A stretch of DNA of 64,000 nt from Vitis vinifera (Eukaryota; Streptophyta; Magnoliopsida; Vitales; Vitaceae), in NCBI RefSeq assembly GCF_030704535.1, contig NC_081815.1, positions 18,312,001 to 18,376,000 on the forward strand, read 5' to 3'. Of this stretch, positions 23,046 through 36,640 are shown one piece after another; the first letter of the stretch is position 1; the number at the start of each line of letters is the position of its first letter. The notes under the pieces are model-generated. The model searched no databases and was not told the DNA's origin. It worked only from the letters and a program-made list of their open reading frames with translations. The position numbers and the translations under genes were made by a program.

Positions 23046-26000
23046 ATGGGAGGCGACAAATCCATCAGTCTCGAAGAAATTAAGAATGAAACTGTTGATC
23101 TGGTAACTCCCCTTTCGTTTTCGCTGATATTTTCTCTGGAAAATTATGTTTCTAAGGATCTGATTTGTTTCAGTTTTAAAAGAACAGAGTGTTTTCTCTG
23201 CTTTGGTGTTCTTCTTCCATGTGGACTGTTTAGCTTCTGTTACTTCAATTTTTTCTTGCTCATTTTGTCCGATTTTGATTTTGTTTCTAATGGAAAACTG
23301 GAAAATCATTTCAACTTTCTAAAGATTTTCTTTGGAAAGCCAAAGGCGAAGGTGTTGTTTGGAGAGGAGAGTGTTTTAGGAAGGTAGCTTTTTGTCTCTC
23401 ATTTTTGCCTTAATGGAATTTTCCGTACTTTCTCAATTTGTGGTACCATGAAATTCAGTGTGTCTTTGGTCGCCTTTGAGAATATTTGTTTCTTTCTTTG
23501 TGTGCTTTCATTTAATTCATTGCTTTGACAATATGGGTTTCACATCCTCCAATTACCCAAACAACAAACTCTCAAAAAATTTAATTTAGGGCATTTAAGT
23601 GTTTAGTTTAAATATATGGTGATATTTGAAAACTTTGATTCGAATCATATTATAGGATATAGCGATTGATCATATTTTCTCAATTCAAATCATTGATATT
23701 AGAAATAAAACAAGTTAAAAAAATTTTGATTGATGATACTTTTTGATTCGAATCATATAAATTATATTTTTTTTAGTGTTTTTTTTTTTCGGCCTTACCC
23801 CTCACCCAAAAGGTGAGTTAATTATGATGACGAATTTTAACCTGTAGTTTTTGTCATTTCCTTTAGAATCTAGTATGCAGGGTGGTGACCAAAGCTAATA
23901 ACAAAATCTCTAAAAATCCCCCCTCTTCAGGATGCCCGTGAACAAAATTGGCCACATGGGCCATAGCAAATGGCACATATATAACCTGTAATTCATTTTA
24001 TTTTTTAAAAATGATTTGAATCATTTATTGCTGAGAGCTTATAGGGAATAGGAAAGTGGTATGCCAAACATGACTTTATTGTGGCACATGGATGTCACGC
24101 TATCATATGGTTGGGCTGCCCCTAACTCACCCTATTTTTTCTCGCCTTTGTCTGCGCCCTTTCCTAAAACCTTGTGCCGCTTCACTAACTAACAATAACC
24201 AACTTTCACTGCATTCATTCATTTAATTTTAATCCCATTCATTATTTTATACTTATGATGATCTTATTTATTTGTATTTTTATTCAAGAGCTCAAACTTC
24301 ATTATAAATTGAAAGTTTGATATGATATGATAAAAACTTTTTTTTTTTTAATTCATCAATCCCCAAAAAATATTATAATAATTGTTAATAATTTTTATTT
24401 TTAATGATTTATTCACTAATTTAAACAACAATTAAGTTGTAATTTGTATGAGTATTTATTATTATTATTATTAATATTATTACATACAAAATATTTTTAA
24501 TTTTACACAAAATAATAAAAAATAATAATAATAATATATAATTATTATTTATAATAACAATACTTCTCTTACTTATCAATTTTTTTTTTTGTATGTATAG
24601 AAATTAAAGTTGATTCAAGGGAATATAGTGTTAATCAAATTGGTTTAGTTTTAAAGAACATTAAAATTGTTCATTTTGCTATCACTTTTATTGGAAAAAT
24701 GTTGTATGTTAAAATTTAATTTTTGTTTTCAGGAGAAAATTCCCATTGAGGAAGTGTTTGAGCAACTGAAATGCACCAAAGAAGGGTTAACCTCCCAGGA
24801 GGGAGAGGCCAGGCTGCAGATCTTTGGACCCAACAAACTAGAAGAGAAAAAGGTGCTTTTTCCTTTGTGATCAATGCGCATTTCATTGAATTTGATTCCA
24901 TATAACCAGAGTTGTCTGATTGTGTGTTTGGTGGGAAATGAACAGGAAAGCAAATTTCTCAAGTTTCTGGGGTTTATGTGGAACCCCTTGTCATGGGTCA
25001 TGGAAGCTGCAGCTCTAATGGCAATTGTCCTCGCAAATGGAGATGGGCAGCCCCCGGATTGGCAGGACTTTGTTGGTATCGTCTGCCTGCTGGTGATCAA
25101 CTCAACTATCAGTTTCATTGAAGAAAACAATGCTGGCAATGCAGCTGCTGCCCTCATGGCTGGTCTTGCTCCCAAAACCAAGGTAGAAATTCTATGTGAT
25201 TGTATGCATACAGAGGCTAAAACTAGGGAGCTGCAGTTTCTTATGGTTTTTTTTTTTTTGGGATAATAGGTGCTTAGGGATGGGCGATGGAGCGAGCAGG
25301 ATGCTGCAATTCTGGTCCCTGGAGACATTATTAGCATCAAGTTGGGTGACATCATCCCTGCTGATGCTCGTCTTCTTGAGGGTGATCCTCTGAAAGTTGA
25401 TCAGTCTGCACTCACAGGGGAGTCCCTTCCAGTGACAAAGCATCCTTCTGATGAAGTTTTCTCGGGTTCTACTTGCAAGCAAGGTGAGATTGAAGCTGTG
25501 GTCATTGCTACTGGTGTCCATACCTTCTTTGGAAAGGCTGCACATCTTGTGGACAGCACCAACCAAGTTGGGCACTTCCAGAAAGTGCTTACTGCTATTG
25601 GTAACTTCTGTATATGCTCCATTGCGGTTGGAATGTTGGTTGAAATTATTGTCATGTACCCGATTCAGCACAGGAAGTACAGGGATGGAATTGACAATCT
25701 GTTGGTTCTATTGATTGGAGGCATTCCTATTGCCATGCCCACTGTTTTGTCAGTGACAATGGCTATTGGATCACACAGACTGTCTCAGCAGGGTGCCATC
25801 ACCAAGAGGATGACTGCTATTGAAGAGATGGCTGGTATGGATGTTCTCTGCAGTGACAAGACTGGGACCCTTACTCTTAACAAGCTGAGCGTGGACAGAA
25901 ACTTGGTTGAGGTTTTTGCAAAGGGTGTTGATAAGGAACATGTGCTCCTGCTTGCTGCAAGAGCTTCCAGGACTGAAAATCAAGATGCCATTGATGCTGC

Positions 26001-28778
26001 CATTGTTGGGATGCTTGCTGACCCGAAAGAGGTATGCCATTGCTCTTCTTTCACCAATACTGATTGCAAAGAATGAATTTCTTATGATGGAGTTTTTCAG
26101 GCCCGAGCTGGTATCAGAGAAGTGCATTTTCTTCCTTTCAATCCAGTGGACAAGAGGACTGCTTTGACCTACATTGATGCTGATGGCAAGTGGCACCGAG
26201 CAAGCAAAGGTGCTCCTGAACAGGTAAAGTTGTCGCTTCAATTGTAACTTGCCAGGGCATTGAATGAAACTTCCACAAGAGGTCTAGTCACTCACTTGTT
26301 TCGGTTAACTCATTTCTGGAACAGATCTTAGATCTCTGCAAATGCAAGGAAGACGTCAAGAAAAAGGCCCATTCGATCATTGACAAGTTTGCTGAACGCG
26401 GGCTTCGCTCCTTGGCTGTTGGAAGACAGGTTTGTAGTACTATTTGATGCATTTTGGCTATCTTGCCACTTCCTCTTCCTTAATAGTCATTACTTTTGTG
26501 CAATGTTTGCAGGAAGTTCCAGAGAAAAGCAAAGAAAGTCTGGGCAGTCCATGGCAGTTTGTTGGTCTGTTGCCCCTGTTTGATCCTCCAAGGCATGACA
26601 GTGCAGAAACCATCCGCAGAGCCCTCAATCTTGGAGTCAATGTCAAGATGATTACTGGTAATTCAACTCATTTATTCAGTCACTTGCAAAGCATTCATCA
26701 TTTTCTTGCTTGTCACTTACCTGAACTCCATTCCAATGTCTAGGTGACCAACTTGCCATTGCCAAGGAGACGGGCCGCAGGCTTGGAATGGGAACAAACA
26801 TGTACCCTTCTGCTTCTTTGCTTGGTCAGGACAAGGATGCCTCCATAGCCGCACTCCCAGTGGAAGAGTTGATTGAGAAGGCTGATGGATTTGCCGGTGT
26901 ATTTCCAGGTATATCAGACAAGCATTTTTCCTGAACCCTCTAGAAGTCGTATTGTCTAACTCTGGTTTCTGTGTATAGAACACAAGTATGAAATTGTGAA
27001 GAAGTTGCAAGAGAGGAAGCACATCTGTGGAATGACTGGAGATGGTGTCAATGATGCCCCTGCTCTGAAGAAGGCAGATATTGGAATTGCTGTTGCTGAT
27101 GCTACTGATGCTGCAAGAGGTGCATCTGATATTGTGCTCACAGAGCCTGGGCTTAGTGTCATCATCAGTGCAGTGCTGACCAGCAGAGCCATCTTCCAGA
27201 GGATGAAGAATTACACTGTTAGTTACTTGATTTCTTTCGACCACACTCAAACTTTCTAGCTTGATGTGTAGTTAGTTAATGCCTTACTAATGTTTATTTC
27301 CTTGCAGATTTATGCAGTCTCCATCACAATTCGTATTGTGGTAAGTAGATGCTGGTGCTTTTAGACCGTACTAATTGTTTTATGGTTGCGTTCATTGATT
27401 GATATGCTTTCTTTGCTCCTAGTTCGGGTTCCTGTTCATTGCTCTGATATGGAAATTCGACTTCTCCCCCTTCATGGTTTTGATCATTGCCATTCTAAAC
27501 GATGGTGAAGTTTCTAGGCTTAAACCTTTCAAGCTTATACCTTACAGCTTGACATGGATTTGATGATTGAGGATTGAAATCGAGTTTTAATCTATCTATA
27601 GGAACAATCATGACCATCTCAAAGGATCGTGTGAAGCCATCTCCATTGCCTGATAGCTGGAAACTGAGAGAGATTTTTGCTACTGGGGTTGTGCTTGGAG
27701 GATACTTGGCTCTGATGACTGTCATATTCTTCTGGGTGATGAAGGATACTGACTTTTTCCCTGTATGGAGTTTGCTTACCTTCTATTCAACCTAATTCCT
27801 TTGAAGGGTTCTTCTGTATTATAGTTTTGATCAGTTCATTTTTTATAATGCAGGACAAGTTTGGCGTGAAATCTATCAGAGATAGTCCTCATGAAATGAT
27901 GGCTGCTTTATACCTTCAAGTGAGTGTTGTCAGTCAGGCACTGATTTTCGTCACCCGTTCTCGCAGCTGGTCTTTTGTTGAGCGCCCAGGACTGCTGTTA
28001 GTCACCGCTTTCATAATTGCGCAACTAGTAAGAATCATTCTGGAAACAAAATTATGTTCAATTTTTCAAGTATAGGCCTATGCTTTACATAGAACTTGAA
28101 AAATCAGTTGCTGAACATGTTTGATGCCTTGTTCATCAGGTGGCAACTCTGATTGCTGTGTATGCAAACTGGGGCTTTGCAAGGATCAAAGGAATGGGCT
28201 GGGGATGGGCCGGTGTTGTCTGGATTTACAGCGTTGTCTTCTATGTCCCGCTTGACTTCATAAAGTTCTTCATTCGCTACATCCTAAGTGGCAAGGCTTG
28301 GCTGAATTTGCTTGAGAACAAGGTATAGTTCATGGTTGCTCTTTCCCTCATGTATCTTTCTGATGTTTGAGCTCTTGCCTCATACTTTTTTCACGAAACA
28401 GACTGCATTCACAACAAAGAAAGATTATGGAAAAGAGGAAAGAGAAGCTCAATGGGCTCTTGCTCAGAGGACTCTCCATGGCCTTCAACCACCAGAAACC
28501 TCTAATCTCTTCAATGACAAGAACAGCTACAGAGAACTATCTGAAATAGCTGAGCAGGCCAAGAGGCGCGCTGAGGTTGCAAGGTAGGCCACCATTATTC
28601 TCCTAGGCTTCCCTTTTCAAATACTAAAAGTTCTGCAAAATAACTAGACTTGCAAACTGATACAATCATCATTGATGTTAGGCTCCGGGAGCTGCATACG
28701 CTCAAGGGCCATGTTGAGTCAGTGGTCAAGCTGAAGGGTCTGGACATTGACACAATCCAACAGCATTACACAGTATGA
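23046..28778 (+). CDS. Plasma-membrane H+-ATPase (P3A P-type), PMA4/AHA4-AHA11-like
   Basis: Pumps protons out of the cell using ATP, energising the plasma membrane. Sixteen exons with GT-AG borders: 23046-23102, 24733-24852, 24946-25182, 25270-26031, 26101-26223, 26325-26429, 26513-26657, 26744-26908, 26979-27217, 27308-27340, 27423-27504, 27602-27762, 27854-28027, 28140-28322, 28402-28583, 28682-28778. They join in phase to 2865 bases, 954 residues, the normal family length. Visible landmarks: TGES at 187-190 (actuator), phosphorylated Asp334 in [19 protein letters not shown] in M4, TGDGVND at 591-597, the proton-site Asp689 in ILNDGTIMTIS of M6, and a C-terminal autoinhibitory domain of about 100 residues ending QQHYTV, whose penultimate Thr953 is the 14-3-3 switch. 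The N-terminus ([19 protein letters not shown]) points to subfamily II. Intron 1 is 1.6 kb; the others are short. No defect seen. Confidence 0.97.
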
Positions 28779-29669
28779 GAACCAGATTAAAGGGGCTGCT
28801 GCTATTGAACAAGAAAAACCCGAACCAAGAAGGGAAAGAAAGGCCTAACTAGTTAAGAACTTTGCTAGATGGGGGAAGGAATTTCTGTGCTATAAGTTTC
28901 CCTCATTTACTTACCTTTTCATTTTCTATGTATTTCTACTGAGAAGAAGGGGTTGTGTTTAGCTTCTTCTTGCTTTGATGTAAGAGCAAACTATGGTAAA
29001 ATCACTAGTATACAGTTTTCCTTGTTTCCTCTCCTGTATGTAATCTGAATTCTCTGAGATACCTCACACCTTTGAATGGTGATGATCTAATGATCTCAAA
29101 CAGAGTATTGGGATGTTTTCATCTGAGAATTTATGAGTTCATGCAATCTTCTGTTGCCTTGGTTCTGATCTTGTAAATGGCTTACCAATCCTGAGGCCCA
29201 GGATAGTTGAAAATGGACGTATTCATTTATGTCATATTAGGGTCACAACTTGATTAGGTTGGCTCGATCCAATAACATCGGAGTGGATTGGGCTTAGGTT
29301 GAATTTTTTCAATCTAGAACTCGACTAAGGTTGAGCTTCGGACAAATGTAATCCTCTTCACCAGGCCCAAATTTTCTCTCCTCCCAACCTTTTTATTTTT
29401 TTTATTTCCCTCTAAATAAAAATCCCCATGTTTGTTCACATTTTTCTTTTTCAAAATTACCCCCTTTTTCAATGTTTTGTATCTGATAATTAATATTATA
29501 TTTTTTACAATCCAACTACAAGTATTAAGTAAAAATCAGTTTCTAATAGTTAATATTCTATTTAATCTATAATAATTTATATTATATCTATAAAAATTGG
29601 GAAAAATAAAAATAAAAATCTAGTTTAAATTCAATAAATTTTTGTTATGAATATAATGGAAAACAAAAA
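28779..29669. other. 3' UTR and flank of the H+-ATPase gene
   Basis: The first few hundred bases after the stop are T-rich and typical of a plant 3' UTR (a TGTAATCTGAATTC stretch near 29040 may be near the poly-A site). Beyond about 29200 nothing is recognised. Confidence 0.4.
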
Positions 29670-30030
29670 TAAGACCCTATTTCATAATTATTTTTTAGAA
29701 CAGTATTTTGTTTTTCAAAATGAAAAAAAAAACACATTTAATAATTAGAAAATTATTTTTTATTTTATATTCTTAAAAATATGAAATAGAATGTTTTCAA
29801 ATTTTTTAATTGTTTTCACTTGTTTTTAGAAAGGTGTTTTAAAAAATAATTATACAAACATGAAAAATGATTAAAAATAAAATACTAGATATAAAAATTA
29901 TTTATAAAACATATTTAAAAATATTGAAAACTCGATAAAAACGTTTCAGATTCCCTAATAGATTTTTGTTTTATAAAACATTAGATATCAATTGAAAACT
30001 GATTTTTAAAACTATTTTAAAAAATGGTCA
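29670..30030 (+). repeat. MITE-like repeat, copy G
   Basis: Good member of the family: CCCTATTTCATAATTATTTTTTAG start, ATGAAAAATGATTAAAAATA and ATTAAAAATAAAATACTAGAT words, ending AAAAAATGGTCACCACACGGGG. Abuts the gypsy relic. Confidence 0.6.
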
Positions 30031-30095
30031 CCACACGGGGTTGAAGTATTCTCAAGCTTCTTAAGGACTACGAAGTGCTACAATTCTCAAGCTTT

Positions 30096-30696
30096 CTATA
30101 TATTATAAAGGCCTTTTTTTTTCACCAACTCTCTTGGGATTGGATGTCCAAGCTTGAAGGTCTTGGAAATGGCCATCTCTTCCAGCAGATTAATTTCATA
30201 TACATTGTCATTAATTTTCTTCAAAACTTGAAATAGCTCATACCTTTTAGGCTTTAGCTTGTTATAAGTCCAATCAAGAAATCTTTCCATGCTTAAAAAC
30301 ACCATCACGATAATCTGTACTTTAAACACCTTGTGTCTATGATGCTTGTCTGTTGTTGCTTTATATTTGGCATTTGTTTCTTTGACCCTTTGCTTATCCT
30401 CTTTTTGCATTGCTCAAATCTACACAACTATGTGCACTATTGCAATACTTAGACTAGGAGCCTTAAGTAACCATATCATATTTAATGCATGTTTTTGCGG
30501 GCTCATATATATATATATATATATATATATACTATCGCAAAAGGAGACTTTCCTATTGCCCTACCAAAAAAATTGTTGTATGCAAACTCAACTTGAGTAA
30601 GTGCAAAGTGCCATTATTTTTAGGGTTATCCCGATAAATGCCATGAATCAGATTTCCTAATGTCCTATTTACAGTTTTAGATTGACCATCTTTGTA
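30096..30696 (-). pseudogene. Ty3/gypsy integrase C-terminal relic
   Basis: On the minus strand the right part reads DGQSKTVNRTLGNLI (the DGQTE-VNRTL motif after the integrase DDE core). It then continues in shifted frames through an AYNN-like region, across a (TA)n tract at 30504-30530, to [17 protein letters not shown] and [20 protein letters not shown], the C-terminal integrase domain, then a GHPIP-like end. Several frameshifts and stops and the TA tract break it; only the last 104 codons (30096-30410) are open. It is an old, dead copy with no flanking LTR seen. Confidence 0.85.
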
Positions 30697-30829
30697 GATG
30701 TATATTATTGTGTATATGGAAACTCTGATACCATTTGTTGTGCCAACAGAAGCTCTAATACCACTTGTTAGTCATTGGAAACTCCACGGATCCAAACATA
30801 TTAATAAAATAACACAAAAAATAAAGTAA

Positions 30830-31320
30830 TTAAATCACATATAAAGGTATATGAGGTTTCAACATGGTTCGATTAACCATTCTTACTTCTATGGATGAGA
30901 AATAACATTTCATTATATGATAAAAATTTAGAAGATAGAAATAAATATAATTATTGGGTTTGAAATATTACACATTTCCTTATTCTTTGTATCTTCATCC
31001 TAAACCTTGAGTCATACCTTACTGATGCCATTCACTCTTCCTCAATTTTATGCCTTGAATTGTGAGTCCTCTTACTTCACCAAATGTCTCTCACTCTTTC
31101 TCGCATTTTTATCTACCATATATGGTCTTCACAAGAGCATATCTCTCTTATAACTTTTTTTCTCTCATGACTTAGTATATGTATAGAGATATTCCTACCA
31201 GCTTTCCTTATTCATATGAACTTGGAAAATATTCTATATAATATTCTTTTTACAAAAAGAAATGTATATCAATTAAGAATTTAAAACACTTTCCAACAAT
31301 CTCTTATTGGGATTAATTTT
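30830..31320. repeat. Dispersed repeat, copy 2 (relative at 9290-9780)
   Basis: Matches copy 1 in order: TATGAGGTTTCAACATGGTTCG, CTTACTTCTATGGATGAG, ATATAATTATTGGGTTT, CCTTGAGTC/TGTGAGTCCTC, TCTCTCACTCTTTCTCG, and an end AAAACACTTTCCAACAATCT. Lies between the integrase relic and a copia-LTR-like region, so it is probably retroelement-derived. Confidence 0.5.
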
Positions 31321-32330
31321 CGAAAAGCAAGATGTGATGTCACAAAGTCATGCTCGATTGTCTCCTTACTATCCCTTTTATGCATTGACATTGATTTGGA
31401 CATTCAATTCATATCTTTTATAATGTACACATGACTTGAGTGCATTAAGAATTGTATAAAATATTCAAATCATGGATTCCTTGTAAGTAAATAAGTTGTC
31501 CATAATCAGTTTATGAATTTGAGCACTACCTCCTAATTTGAAGTATAACTTGTCATGACTATTAAGATAAGTTTCCCATGATGAATACACCAATGCATGT
31601 GATGTATATTGGATAGAACTTATGGTGAATCATGACATAAAACTATTGATTGTCATGATTCACCAAGTTACTATGCTACATGAACTCTCAACTTTGAGAG
31701 GAGGTAGTGCACTATAATCTCTAATGGGTTATGTAGGCTCACGAGCTAGCTTGAATATATCATCTACTTGTAAGGTCCTCATGACTTAAATCTTCCGTAC
31801 AACTCCTAATACACCAAATTCATGTATAATGCAACCAATTCATGTACAATATAAGTGAAACAGTTAAAACGCTCATAAAGTACAATACATGAAATGAAGA
31901 TAGATAAAAGTGAAATTGAAACTATATTAAAAAGTAATAAACTCCAATATTTGTTACATTATATCATGTTTTCAAGTGTTTTATCATAACAAGTCGAAAA
32001 CTTTTTCATATAGAGGTCGCCTACTTGGGCATGGTAGAATAATTTTTCACAAACATTTTTTCCATGAATAGGTTGACCAAATAAGATCATCTAAGGCAAC
32101 TCCTCTATGGCATAATTCCGATTGTGAATATATTGTTAATCAACATTTAGATTATGTTAGACAAGAAGCTTACAAATCTCATTCAATTACTGTCCTGATA
32201 TATCAATTATTATTTCGATAAGATCCACCCCACAATCCCATCATTACAGAGAAAGTCTTCAACTACATTGTTAGCTAGCAAGCCAAGCAAATTCTAGCTC
32301 TGATACTAATTGATTCTACAAAAAACAAGA
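31321..32330. mobile_element. Copia-LTR-like relic (relative at 45590-47700)
   Basis: Contains ATCTTCCGTACAACTCCTAAT, GGTGAATCATGACA and CAATGCATGTGATGTATATTGG stretches that recur in diverged form at 47330-47600. No ORF, no clear ends. Assigned to LTR elements from its style and repetition only. Confidence 0.4.
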
Positions 32331-34633
32331 ATAGGGAAAGAACACGTCAAACCCGGGAAAAAAAAAGAAAGAATAATGGTCCACCAAGAATAATAATAAT
32401 AATAATAATAAAAGACTTCTATATTATTGAAGTTTTCCAAAATGAAAATGACAAGGAAAAAGCTTCATTCCCTATGCTCTTCACTTCAATTTACCTTCAT
32501 TGTCCTATTAGTCTCTAGCAACTTCCACCGTTCAGAAAAAACTAAAAACTTACCGAAGTATTTTCAATCATCCAAGGTACTATTAAAGTATCCTAGGTAC
32601 TAGGATTCTCAAGCTTTCTTGGTACCATAAAGTTAATATTATTTTTTGCACCCCTCGATAACTTGATCACTCACTGGGACTGAATGTCCCTTGTGAGTTA
32701 CATACATGTCTAAATTTATTTATTTATTATCCTTTATATTATATAAGCAATAAGAAATTTGAAAATATATAATTTGTTGTAATAAATTTCATAATTGTTA
32801 AAAAAAAATTACCTTCCTTGATAAAGTAAAGAAAAAAATGAATCTTTCGTCAATTCTTTTAACTTTTTTTAATATTTTCTATAATTTTTATAGAGTTTTA
32901 TGATCATTTGATTATGTTTTTTGAAATTTATTTTTAAAAAATATTTTTTATTTTTTAATTTAAATACAGTTTTTTTTTAAAAAAAATTTTAAAAACATGG
33001 TCAAACAATCATATATATATATATATTTTAAACTGATGAAAATAATTCCTACTTATTTTTAAAAAATTGTTTTTTATTTTATTTTGTTTTTAAAAATTGT
33101 TTTTAGAGAATAACAACCAAACTGTATTAGAAAATTTTAAAAATAGTATTTTGTTTTTTAAAAACAAAAAACCATTTTAAATCACACAGTAAAAAAACTC
33201 TTATTCTTTATTTAAATTACAAAAAGTATTAATCAAAGTAAAATACAAGTGAAAAAAAATATCCAACAATCTTTTACTTATAAATTATCATGTAAAGTCC
33301 CATATTGTTGTCTTTTCAGATTTTTAATTAGTTTGATCTATTTTTCTCCTTCCTTCTACTTCTCTCCCTCATTTTCTTTTCTTGGAACTTTCCCACAAAC
33401 TTTGAAAGATGGATAAACGTCTTACATTTTTGGAGGCAGCCAAGAAACCGTTAAAAGAGAGAGAGAGAGAGAGAGAGTGAGAGAGAGAGAGGAGAGAAAA
33501 AGGAAAAAAAAACATGAACCAAAATAAAGATATGGTTTGATTTTAAGGGACAACAAAAGGGGACCTCACTCACGTGGTCACCCCTTGTCCTATATCAATT
33601 TTTGGACACATACAATATAATACACAAGTGCCATGGGGTGCAAGCTTGGGTTGAAACATACTCCATTCAAAATTAAAAAGCCAGCTAAATGTGATATGAT
33701 ATGATATGATATGTTACAACCCACTACTATCACTCCTAGTGACCACCATGATAGGTTTTGATTGCTTCAAGGAGGGCTATTTTGGTTCACAAGCCCTGGT
33801 GTCCTACATACACATCTTGGCTCCAATTTTTTCGGTGGAAAAGTTGTATGCTTTTGTCCTTAATCACTCGCTTTCAGATAGTTTTGAATTTTGAAAAAGT
33901 CAAACTACTTTTCTAAAATGGATTTTTTATAAGATTTTTTATTTGAAGTAATCAAATTATAGTAGAAACATTTACGTCATATTTGAAAAGTAATTTGATT
34001 ACATTGAATGAGAAAGCAATTTAGTTTAGGTAGTCAACAATATGATCATTCTAGACCCCACGATTAAGATTTGGTTTTGGCTTCATTTGGTTGAGTGAAA
34101 AGAATGAAAGCATTGTGCTTCCATGGTAGTTGTATAACTTTTAAAAATATATGTTGAGAGGATATAATGATGAAATATTTGATTAAAAGGAATTAAATAA
34201 TCTTCAAATTATTAATCTAACTCTTCTTATATTTTTTTCTTGAAAAGTAATTTTCTTTTTTTACATAAATGTCTTTTACTATTTTGAGTATTTACAAGTA
34301 GATTTTAAAAGAAAGAGTTGTTTTTATAAGAAAATAACGAGGACATTCTTATCCAAATAAGGTTGAGAAGGATAGGAGGTTAAGTTTCAAAAATTGAGTT
34401 TTCAAAAACCCTTTTAATAAAATAACCCTATAATGATATGATACATAAATGCTTAGTGTTAGGAGCGTTTATTTGAAAATCTTAAAATGGATACGTTAAT
34501 TGATCCATAGCAAGATAGAAAATAATGTATTTTTATTAGATGTTTTTTGAGGGTAGAAAAAGCAAAAGAAGAAGAAGAAGAAAATAATAATGTTTCAATA
34601 AATAAAAATTGATTTTTTTTTTCAATAAGACTA
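32331..34633. other. Intergenic with microsatellites
   Basis: (AAT)n at about 32390-32411, a GA tract at 33455-33497, and an ATATG pentamer repeat at about 33690-33713. The 33500-33890 stretch is less AT-biased but has no frame I can assign. Confidence 0.45.
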
Positions 34634-34986
34634 TGGGTATGTTTGATAATTGTTTTCAAAAATAGTTTTTTGTTTTCTAGCAAAAAAAATTAAGAAAAGA
34701 CATTTGATAACTAAAAACCGTTTTTTATTTTTTATTTTTGAAAACATAAAACATGGTGTTTTCAGATAACATATTTTAATTGATTTATGTTGTTTTTACT
34801 TATTTCTATTTTAAAAAATAATTACACAAATATGTAGAATGAATAAGAATAAAATACTATATATAAAAATTATTTTTAAAATATATTTAAAATATTAAAA
34901 ATAGATTAAAACATTTTAAATTTTTAAACAGAGTTAATTTCAAAAACTTTTTTAAATATTATTTTTGAAAACAGTTACCAAACAAG
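34634..34986 (+). repeat. MITE-like repeat, copy H (best ends)
   Basis: Starts GGTATGTTTGATAATTGTTTTC and ends GAAAACAGTTACCAAACAAGCC, so the outer 20 bases are clearly complementary. Internal words are shared with copies A, C and G. About 350 bp. Confidence 0.65.
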
Positions 34987-36640
34987 CCTTACATTTTACT
35001 TTAAAAGTAATAAGAGTACTTATTGCCCATACATGATTTTATCTCTTTTACTAAATTAGAAATTAAAGGTAGAAGCATATCAGGATTCATTTAACATTTT
35101 GAATTTTTATTTTAAAAATAATTTTTATTAAAAATAAAAATAATTTTGAGGAAAACAAAACTTAAAGTCACTTTTTATATTGTAAAGAAGATATAAATGG
35201 CTTATAAGTATTTAAGACAATTCATTAAATTGAGAAAAGTTAAAATAAATGGAATTTAGCAAGAAGTTTAGCTATTGGTACTTTAGCTCTCTTCTTTTCA
35301 TTTTTTAACAACTCTTCTTATTTTTTTAGGACTTTATTTGGATTATGGAGAATAAAAAAAATGAAAGAAAATAAAAAAATATATATCTTAATTTTAATTT
35401 GTAATGTCCTCATAGATGAAATAAGTTTAACTTTTCTTCCAAATTTTTAAGTAATTTAATTCGAGATAAATAATATGAAAAAAAAAAAGAGTTTTTGAAT
35501 AATAGTATTTGGTGGAAAATGTTTTAGAAGTACTAGACATATTCGAATCAAAATTAGTACATGTGACTTTAAATGTTAAATTCCTCTTCTTCCTTTTCCC
35601 TCAGTTTTTTTTCCATAACAATTAGTTACAACAAATCTTTTATAATTGCAAATTACTCAAGAATTGAAGAGTGAAAGTCATTCCTGATCTCATCCCATTA
35701 ATTCTTAGTATTGAGCTCGAAAATATGGTTATTAGCAATTAATGAAGATAAAAATAGAGTATCGTCCATTACTAATTTTTTTTATGGGATGTGACCTTGA
35801 TTTCTACAAATAAAACACTATTTTATCAAAATACGACCATGATCATCAAACTAAATTTATCACAGTGTCGTAAAATTGTGCTTAGATTTATATGTAAGAG
35901 AGTAATTTTTATCATTATTTGAACAAATTTAATCCTGTCCTAAGTTCTTTTGTATTCACATGATTTTATGCTATAAATTATAATATATAGTTGTAATCCA
36001 TATTCTTTGACATTCATTCAACTTTATATTTTTGGTGAAGGAGATAGTGACAATGGTGGTGGTTATATGGCCACCGTGATCGTGGCGGTGATAGGACCTA
36101 GTGCACTGCAAAGAAGAGACAAATAACGTAAAATTGAAGATTTTGTATTTATTAATATTAGTATAAACTGATTTGATTTCTATGGCACATTAATGGTGAT
36201 TTGGTGGCAGCCATTGTGGGGGTGATGGAACATGTGAATCATGCTAAAGAGACAACTAATTAAACAGATATAATTAGATTTATTTTTGTTATTAATAATA
36301 TTCAAAGTCTTATTAACAGGAAAAAAGTCGATGAATCAAGTAATGTCACGTGTGTAATTACCTTAATTCTATTTATCTGTAATATGATGTCGAATTTTTA
36401 CACTTTTATTTATCGGTTCAAATTCAAAGTTCTATGGATACCGATGGTATATTTTAGTGAATTTTTTAATATTTACTCTCACGTTCTATTAGAAATTTAA
36501 AGTTACTAATAGAAATATAAGTAGAATGAGACACATTTTCCCAGGATTCCATCATTTCAACCACCAGGGAAGCATGAAAGGTTAGTGGAAGAGTCTAAAT
36601 GGTCTTTAGTTAAAGAATGGGGAGAGAGATGAAAGTGGTC
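34987..36640. other. Intergenic, nothing supported
   Basis: AT-rich. 36040-36120 and 36190-36270 show a weak GGTGG-rich similarity to each other but no coding sequence. Confidence 0.4.

Noticed and set aside
24729..25671. Long open frames antisense to the H+-ATPase exons
   Set aside because: Shadows of the real coding sequence on the plus strand.
30870..30890. GGTTCGATTAACC resembling a tRNA B box
   Set aside because: Does not fit GGTTCGANNCC at the required positions, and no acceptor stem or A box is found at the right distance.
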